A stretch of 64,000 nucleotides of DNA from Cristatella mucedo (taxonomy: Eukaryota > Bryozoa > Phylactolaemata > Cristatellidae), in assembly GCA_009760855.2 (NCBI GenBank), contig WPIO01000012.1, forward strand, positions 4,000,501-4,064,500, given 5' to 3'. How positions within the stretch are numbered: the first letter of the stretch is position 1; the number at the start of each line of letters is the position of its first letter. The position numbers were made by a program, and so were the translations under genes. Below are positions 56,920 through 64,000 of this stretch, one piece after another. The notes beneath the pieces are model-generated. The model was given only the letters and a program-made list of their open reading frames with translations, ran no database searches and was not told the DNA's origin.

Positions 56920-59900
56920 TGCACAGCATAACGTCAGGCGTGGAAACATACACTAGGTGTTCTGGCGTGGGAATTATACCAGAATCAGCACTCAACTGTA
57001 CCTCCCACACATGCCCAAGTCATCCATTCGAAGAAAAATAAATTGATCTGTTTGTACTTTTTCAGAAGCATTCACTAAAATAATTGTGGAAAAATGTATT
57101 GGTAATTAACTTCTGCGTTAAAAACTGCTTTACTTTCAAAATTACAAAATAGGAATTATTGAAGCTGTAATAAAAGTGAATATAGCATCAATTAGAGAAC
57201 GACAAAGGTTAGTCGGCGAAAGCTGATGGATAATATACAAGTAAGCGAACCCCGAATGTAAAATACTGATAAGGCTAAGTGAATGTACTTCCAATTCACA
57301 AAAAGTAGCTTAACTCATTTTTGATTTAGCACGAAATCTTCTTTTTTTTACAAGACATCTCTATGGCAGGAGATTGCACGATTCTTTCGTTAAGCTCCAA
57401 GTGAAGCATGCAATAGCAAAAGCAATAGCAGCATGATAACTAAAACATCCGAGAGTACTTTTATGTATGTTAAATAATTAGGTGAATTTTGCTACATTTT
57501 CTTTAATGCTCACATCATCTCAGGCTCATGTAATTATTTACAATACTATTTAGCAAAGAGTTTACAGATTCGCAGGTGGTCAGGTTTTATACTCCAGGAG
57601 TTGAATGGTGGGTTGCCAAATAAAGGCAGAGTTACTCTAAACTTAATTTTATTTCTGGCACTGCTAGCTGCCCCATAATGTCATTAGAGATACAAATTGT
57701 TCGTTAAAACGTTCGTTTACACAGTGCCACAGAAAGTATCAACGCGGTTTGTATACGCTCCATACCAAAAACTATGTCAATCCAAGCGAAAGGTAGAATG
57801 ACTGATATTACTTGCTCTGGGATTGGAAATTTTCTATTATGCGTGCTTACTTAATTAATCGGCAGAATTATCACGGTGTCCTTACAAACGAAAGTAATAA
57901 TGTATCTTCCCCTCCAATTAGGCTGTTAAGACAATGTCAGTGTCACACCATTAAGATGCCTATTGCACGTTAAAAACCGTCAAGGTTTTGATACACAACC
58001 TCGAAAATGTGAAGCGAGAAGGTTAGCCGAGTCATTAGGACTGTTCAGTAGTGAGGAGCACGATAGTAGCAGAATAGGGTGACTTGAAGAAGCGTGCACT
58101 AATCTGCATCAGGAGAGAAGAAGGAATTGGTGTCCAAATTCCAAAACCATCAGAAACCTTTGCAGCTGAGTATAATTACACAGGAATAGAAAATTTAAAT
58201 GAGTATCCTCAGAAGAATACACGAGTAGGCGGAAATTGGTGAAAGTAGTTATGAAAGAAGCAAAACCTTGGTGTGCTATGGCTATTATTTCAGAGCTAGC
58301 TAATGTATTTTCGACCAAAGCAATGCTCGTGAACGTGAAACAGATGGCCAGCTAATTAAGTAAGAATGCATAATAAAAAATACGCGTTTGTATTCGCTCC
58401 ACACCAAAAACTATGTCAATCCAAGCGAACGGTAGCAAATTTGATATTACTTGCTCTGGGATAGGAAATTTTTTATTTAATTTATTTTTGTTTTTATATT
58501 TATTTATTTTTAATTTAAAATATTTTTATATTTAATTTAATTTAATTTATTTTTTTATTTTATTTAATTTTTTACGGTTTTTAACGTGCAATAGGCATCT
58601 TAATGGTGTGACACTGACATTGTCTTAATAGCCTAATTAGAGGGGGAAGATACATTACTACTTTCGTTTGTAAGGACACTGATAATTCTGCCGATTTGCC
58701 GTAGTAGTCGGCTTTCCCATGCGACGGGACAGGGCTCAATAAAACAGGTCCGAGGAGATTGGTGCATTCGTTTGACCATCGGCTTATCTGGTTTAGGTTA
58801 GGAAAGTGAGTGAGGCCTGGCTCTCGACTGAAATAGCACACAGCTAACCTAGTCAAATTGAAGCCTAAGCCAAGTAAAAGTCCGCCATGTTAAATTGAGC
58901 TGTACCGACTGAGCCCATGACTTTGAATAGAAGGAAAAGATATTGTGGGATCATAATTAGTCGTTTCAAAAATAACCCGGCTCCTTGATATTTTTTGCGG
59001 ACCAGAATTCTGACGATGCCTTCTTTGGTAAACACTATAAGAGCTTGACGATTTGCTTTACAGTGCAGGTCTCTGTTTGAAGCTATGTTGTAGCTACAAC
59101 GACGGGTGATGAATTCCATGGCAGCTCCTTAAACTGAGACCCGGAACCCCGAGCTTATTAATTCCTGACTCTGCTTGGATTTGGCTTTGATTGAACTGCT
59201 TTTCCAGAAATCTGAGGGGGTCAAAAAAAGCTCTCTCAAAAGCATTGGGAAAAATATGGTTCATACTTCTCACTGTTGGGACTGAATTTTGCAGCAAAGA
59301 TGTATAATTTAATTTAATGAGTTTAGCTGACTAATTCTCTTGCTTGCCCTAACCTTTCCGTTGAACTATCTTGGACATCTATGACGGTTTTACATAATTT
59401 CTCAACCTCCAGTCTTCTCACTAAACATTTAGCTGAATTGAATGTTGTAAATGTAAACCGAGTTGAAACTTAGGCAACAGGTGAAATTAACTTCGTTTTG
59501 ACAGCGTACTTGTGCCACGTCTCTTCGTTAATTAAAAAATTTCCAGATTCCCGACATACCACTCCTAAGATGTACATGCATTTAAGTTTAAACGATACGA
59601 CTTGATATTGATAAGTGCTTAGTTGCATGCTAATTTATAAATACATTTTCGCTTTGGTAGAGTCTTAAAAGCCAAAGAGTGAGATTAAGTTTTCATTTGT
59701 CCCGATCAAACGATATGTAGCTATACGTAACCTAGTAGTAGTTAGCTACTGGACGTTAGGTCAGCTTAGCACTGAGTTGTTTAGGTACTTTAGACTTCGA
59801 TTATTTTTCGTTATATTTGTATCATTCGTTCACGTATCGTTCTAGGTATTAGTCAAGTAAAGTATAAAGTGCAAGGTATTAGTAAAGTAAAGGGACAGTA

Positions 59901-61010
59901 AAGTGATAGTTATACTTAATTTAAATTTTAGGAAAATATTCATTTAAGGTAGGCTTAGCTAGCAAAATAAAATAATTATGAAACTGATCAGCCGGAACTA
60001 GCTGTTTTACCATCTGTACTTTAGAATCTGCAACCGGTATAATTGTTATATTTCTAAGTCCCACCTAGAGTAGAAACTTCAGCCCTTACAAAACACTGCC
60101 AGGATTGAGGTTGAAAGTTGATATGTGTTTTGACATCGGCCAAAAGTATTCAATTGCTCATGGTTTTCAAAAAATAAATCTGAAACTTCTTGTTAAGCTG
60201 GTCAGTTTTTTCATCCGATAATCACGAGATTAAAGGCACTGGTCAGGAGCATAGAATGCAGAGAACTTTGAAAAGTGTAAAACTTGAGCTACTAGGTAGT
60301 GAACTACCTTAACTGTGGTAGTAGCTATATTAAAAACCGCAATACCTCTCAGAATAGTTAAATTAAAAAAAAACAGAGTATATAGGCAACTTAGGCTTTA
60401 TTCCTGATAATCATCTTATTAGTGTAATTATTAGGTGAGAGCTGACAATAACTAGTGGGCTACTAAGGGGGAACCATGCATGATTGTAATATCTTGCAGC
60501 TGGAGGATGCAACTCTGTTTGCCTATGACCATCAGCTGTATTCAGTCTCTTAGTTTATGTAATTTTTCCTGGAACTTGTTTTTCATCAATCAAGTATGTT
60601 ATGTACGTGCTGGGAGAAGGCAAAAGTGTGAGGAACGACTGGGCCCTTTAAACTGTAAAGGTAGCAGAGGAGAGACAGTTCATTACAGACAGCTTCTTTG
60701 AGTAGAGCCGAGTTTTTATGCAAAACACTATGGCTGCTCAAGGATTTCAGCTAGCTAAAACGATAGCCTATTGGAGAATTATTTATCGTTATTTTTACTT
60801 CTAATCAAACATTTTAGGTTGCAATGTATATCTTCACGACAAAGGCCTTGTAAATAATCTAGCCAGACATTACAATAAAAATTCATGTATGAATAATAGG
60901 CAAGAGCTAAAAAAAATTATTTAGCAAAAACCTAACATGTAAATATCTAGTCATTTATTTTTGTTTTAAGAAGAAAGACACCGTTGGTTATTTTCAGAAC
61001 CTGTGGAACA
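56920..61010. repeat. Tandem unit C
   Basis: The most diverged unit. It lacks both LINE insertions of A and B, so it preserves the ancestral site of each. It contains a rearranged centre (57,835-58,570) with inverted and duplicated segments. It ends at ~61,010, where homology to the ends of A (51,361) and B (56,691) stops. Confidence 0.8.
57835..58693. repeat. Inversion with inverted and direct duplications in unit C
   Basis: 57,860-58,372 is the reverse complement of the expected order: it runs from the GGACACTGATAATTCTGCC region back to TTACTTAATTA. Its first ~125 bp (57,860-57,985) is an inverted duplicate of 58,570-58,693. After it, 58,384-58,470 is a direct duplicate of 57,743-57,832. 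A T/A-rich low-complexity stretch (58,470-58,568) then precedes the resumed forward order. Confidence 0.85.
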
Positions 61011-61249
61011 GTCATCTGGTTATCGTACTGCAGAGATCTCACTAAAACATGAAGCATTTGACAAACTGAAGTAAGTTAGAATTGACTTATGATCACCACA
61101 AAGAGTTGACTTTTGAACAATTTATAATCGTTGGTTAATTATAGATGCCTGCACAGGGAGTTCAAATGAACAGTATAGCCTAAATAATTGGCAAGACTAA
61201 ATTCTGATATTGATCACAATATTAAAATAGCATTTTTAAAACACTGAGA

Positions 61250-61870
61250 TACCATGATCTCCTTCTAGGCACTTTAAGCAAGCTAATAACAGGGAAACCT
61301 GATCATACGGTTGCTAATAACGTGAACTACGTCGACATCCCTTACAAGATCTGAGGTGATCTTCACAGGGTCAGCAAGCGAACATGGTTAGCTGTACCAT
61401 GCATAGTGTCAGCACTAGACCTACTAAATGCAGTAACAACTAAGTAGGTTTAACCTTCGTTTTACGGTTACAAAGGCAGCAATTTGTAATGTTTCGTCGG
61501 GATTTGTAAAACGAATTTGTAAACTATTTGTAAAACGAAATGCAAGTCCAGTTCCTTTGTTTCATTGAGCTCAAAGCAGCATAGTGAGCTCCGGAAATGC
61601 CTGATATCTGAAGCCGGGCTTAACCAGCCTTGCCCTAAAACACCCAGCCAGGTGGCTTTCATGCAGATGTCCTACTACCAAAATAACAATACAAACAATA
61701 CAAACCTTAAGCCAATTATCCTAAGTGAGAAATTCTTACAGTGCATTGGTAAACTTTATTTAATCTGAAAGCAGGTGGTACGATGCTTAGCCTTTTTTGG
61801 ATAGTAGTCGTTATTGGTTGGCTGGAGCTAGAGAATGAAGGTACATGGATTTGAGGGACAGCTCTTCTAA
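61250..61870 (-). mobile_element. LINE, old degenerate copy (lineage 1), split
   Basis: 61,250-61,450 matches the 3' UTR in reverse (ACAGGGTCAGCAAGCGAACA, CATAGTGTCAGCAC, CCTACTAAATGC). 61,770-61,865 matches the adjoining coding end (GGTGGTACGATGCTTAGCC, GGCTGGAGCTAGAGAATGAA). The 61,462-61,766 segment between them is unrelated and may be an insertion. Confidence 0.65.
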
Positions 61871-63415
61871 GTCTTCTTGCTGAACAATTCGGTGCTACTG
61901 CTGGTCGGCAAGAAGTATTTAACGTAGTTATTACAACTTTCTCGATAAGAAAACCTAGCTACAAAGTTTTGCACTGCACTGTAAACACCACGTATCGCCT
62001 GCCGGTAAACATTGCAGTGGTGAGTTGCAGGAATCGATATAGTATGGTTTTGAGCTAGTATAGCCTTACTATAGGTTAATAAATTAAATTTCTTACACGT
62101 AATTGACTACCGAAACACAAAGAAACAAACCACTATCACCAAAAGCTATAAATATTGATATCAAGTTAATATATTTGCATTCATATTACCGAACGGAAGT
62201 ACTACAAGTTACTAAATCACTCTCTTTCTAATTTAATGCAATCCGAAATTAGTATTGGTTTCAAATAGTATCTGTAAACACTAACCAGCTTTTTGTACTG
62301 CTGCAATATACTTACGCATTGCTTCGTCAACTGTAGTGAGGACTACAATACATTTCTCCAAGTAAACCACTAACGTTATTTACTTAAAACGAATAATTGC
62401 AGAATTTGAATGTTATCCGATGTAATTTTACTCATAAAGAAATTCCCGTCAAGGTAGTGCTTTGCACCCAACCAGTTTCTTAAAAAAAGCATGACGTTTG
62501 GAAAAACGATGAAGCATCAATTAACACATACTTTAATTGTAGGTTAATCCTTAGCCGCTGCCAAGTAAATGTGAATTGGAGTGAACAATTGCAAAACAAC
62601 TTACTTTGGGGTTTCAAAAAATACTTAGCACGTTTAAGAATCTCAAAGGTAACTCTCAGCAATATTTTAGAGTTCTTAAGCTTATACAATTAACATTTGT
62701 ATGTCCTCAAGGATGATATGTATTATTAAGATTCTATGCTAAGTTAATGCAGAAGTTGCAGTTTTGAAATTTTTACTGGTGATTTATAGAACAATGAACT
62801 CGAACTTTGTGCCAAAGACAATATTTTCAATATTTTTCTACAGGCATTCACGACAAACGTAAGTCTGACTTCTTCATCCAAAAAGGTGCTTTACCTTTGG
62901 GTTTGTTTAAAAAATGCTATTACTATACCACAGTGGTGACATTACAAAATGACAATTTACCCGTGATGTATGTAAAGTGAATAGATCAGATTGATTGTAT
63001 TATCACTAGGGTGTGTGTGTGCGCACGTGTGTGTTTGTGTTGTAAGTGATACATATTTAGTAAGCGTTGAATATCAACTCACATTGTATTCCATTCAAAT
63101 AAATGAGCTTTAGTGGTTTTATCAGTGCTTCGGCTGAACAAGTTGAATTGAACGAGATAATTAAAAAGGTTTAAAGCCTGTTACGAAGTAAATCTAGCTC
63201 GCATTACTTGCGAAATGTAAAACTATTTTTATTATGTTAGACGTGTATTTGCTTTAGCTGTGAAATTAGTTTCTTAAATAAAATAGTGTTCTCGAAGCAC
63301 GGCTAAGACTATGAAAATCTGCTGTACATATGCGAACTAAAAACAATTTAATGTTTGTCATGACTTCATCTGTAGCCTTCGTTTTTTAATAGTGAGTGAC
63401 CAGGAGCCACTAGAT
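61871..63415. other. Unassigned sequence with short GT microsatellite
   Basis: No supported gene. A GT-rich run with a GCGCACGT interruption lies at 63,009-63,043. Confidence 0.5.
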
Positions 63416-63598
63416 CAATGGTTCTGAACTTGCAGGTCTTGAACCTTTGGGTGTCGAAGAAATCTTTCACTGGGGTTGCAAAAGACCATCAGAAAACAAG
63501 CAATAACACATTGTGCACACACAATTTATGGTTGGGGTCGCCACAACATGAGAACTTGCATGAAATGGTCATGGCACTAGTAAATTTGAGAACCACAG
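63416..63598. mobile_element. hAT-like MITE, 183 bp
   Basis: Ends CAATGGTTCTGAAC and TTTGAGAACCACAG are imperfect inverted repeats of the GGTTCTCAA type typical of hAT transposons. The flanking 8-mers CACTAGAT (63,408-63,415) and AACTAGAT (63,599-63,606) differ at one base, the 8-bp target duplication expected of hAT. The interior (GGGGTTGCAAAAGACCATC) also resembles hAT-related non-autonomous repeats. The 77-codon frame across it is incidental. Confidence 0.8.
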
Positions 63599-63606
63599 AA
63601 CTAGAT

Positions 63607-64000
63607 GAAGTAATAAATACTGGTTTCTGTTTTTTTAATGTCCAGTTCTAGGAATGTCTTGTCTTCAGTCAAAGTAAACTTCAGGCTTTTAGTAGCATGC
63701 TAAATAAATTTAGCATCTCCAAAGGTTTTGCGATTAGGATGAACTAGGCCTATGCGATTTTAGTCTGAGGATGGAGTTTTATTATGCTTGGCCTAGTCTG
63801 TGTGTGTCTGGTTAGACTTAATAGTAATTTTACAGTGAACCTAATGCCTTCACTCTGTGCAATATAATTTTTAAACAAAAATTTAATGAACCTATTGTAA
63901 TCGAAGTATAATTTAAAAGCAATTCAGTTACAAACTTAGTAAATGCAAATTTGAACGATCTTGTGCAAGTTAACATAAAGGCAAAGTAAAAAATACTGTA
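63607..64000. other. Unassigned sequence to the window end
   Basis: Nothing recognised. Confidence 0.5.

Noticed and set aside
63418-63651. A 77-codon frame
   Set aside because: It lies almost entirely within the hAT-like MITE.
1-64000. CRISPR arrays, operons, bacterial-type promoters or terminators
   Set aside because: The window is animal nuclear DNA. No regularly spaced short repeats of CRISPR type are present.

Overview
The window is animal (metazoan) nuclear DNA. It is AT-rich and gene-poor, with long introns that carry clear GT-AG splice signals, microsatellites, truncated LINEs, tRNA-derived SINE relics, a hAT-type MITE and a decayed Polinton/adintovirus-like DNA element. A marine invertebrate is plausible from this mix, but the species cannot be named from the sequence.

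Layout. 0.3-2.1 kb: SINE relics and two LINE 3' ends. 2.1-13.0 kb: a broken Polinton/adintovirus-like element. It holds a minus-strand family B DNA polymerase gene (13.0 to 9.2 kb), a minus-strand phospholipase A2-like virion gene, an HNH plus AP2 homing-endonuclease-like pseudogene, plus-strand frames resembling structural genes, and an internal pair of ~770-bp inverted repeats. 13.0-19.4 kb: a long CA microsatellite, a dispersed repeat rich in TGGATTG, and a second LINE lineage.

19.5-42.7 kb: the one host gene I recognise, a UBR-box E3 ubiquitin ligase on the plus strand. Nine exons were read by eye. Codon phase agrees at every junction between exons that appear consecutive. Exons 2-4 together build the zinc-binding UBR box, and exons 5-9 carry downstream N-terminal regions. 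The introns are full of the LINE, SINE and TGGATTG repeats and contain a long inverted repeat at 22.3-23.1 kb. The 5' start and most of the 3' part were not found, so only the N-terminal part of the protein is visible. Two further spliceable frames at 46.2 and 46.9 kb may belong to it or to another gene.

46.6-61.0 kb: three tandem copies (A, B, C) of a ~4-5 kb non-coding unit. They act as a natural record of mobility. Copy C is the empty site for a LINE present in A and B, and A and C are the empty site for a second LINE fragment in B. A and B share an almost identical 1.6-kb tract inside otherwise diverged sequence, with a 244-bp microhomology deletion at its edge. C carries a local inversion with duplications. 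61-64 kb: another LINE relic and a 183-bp hAT-like MITE with a nearly intact 8-bp target duplication.
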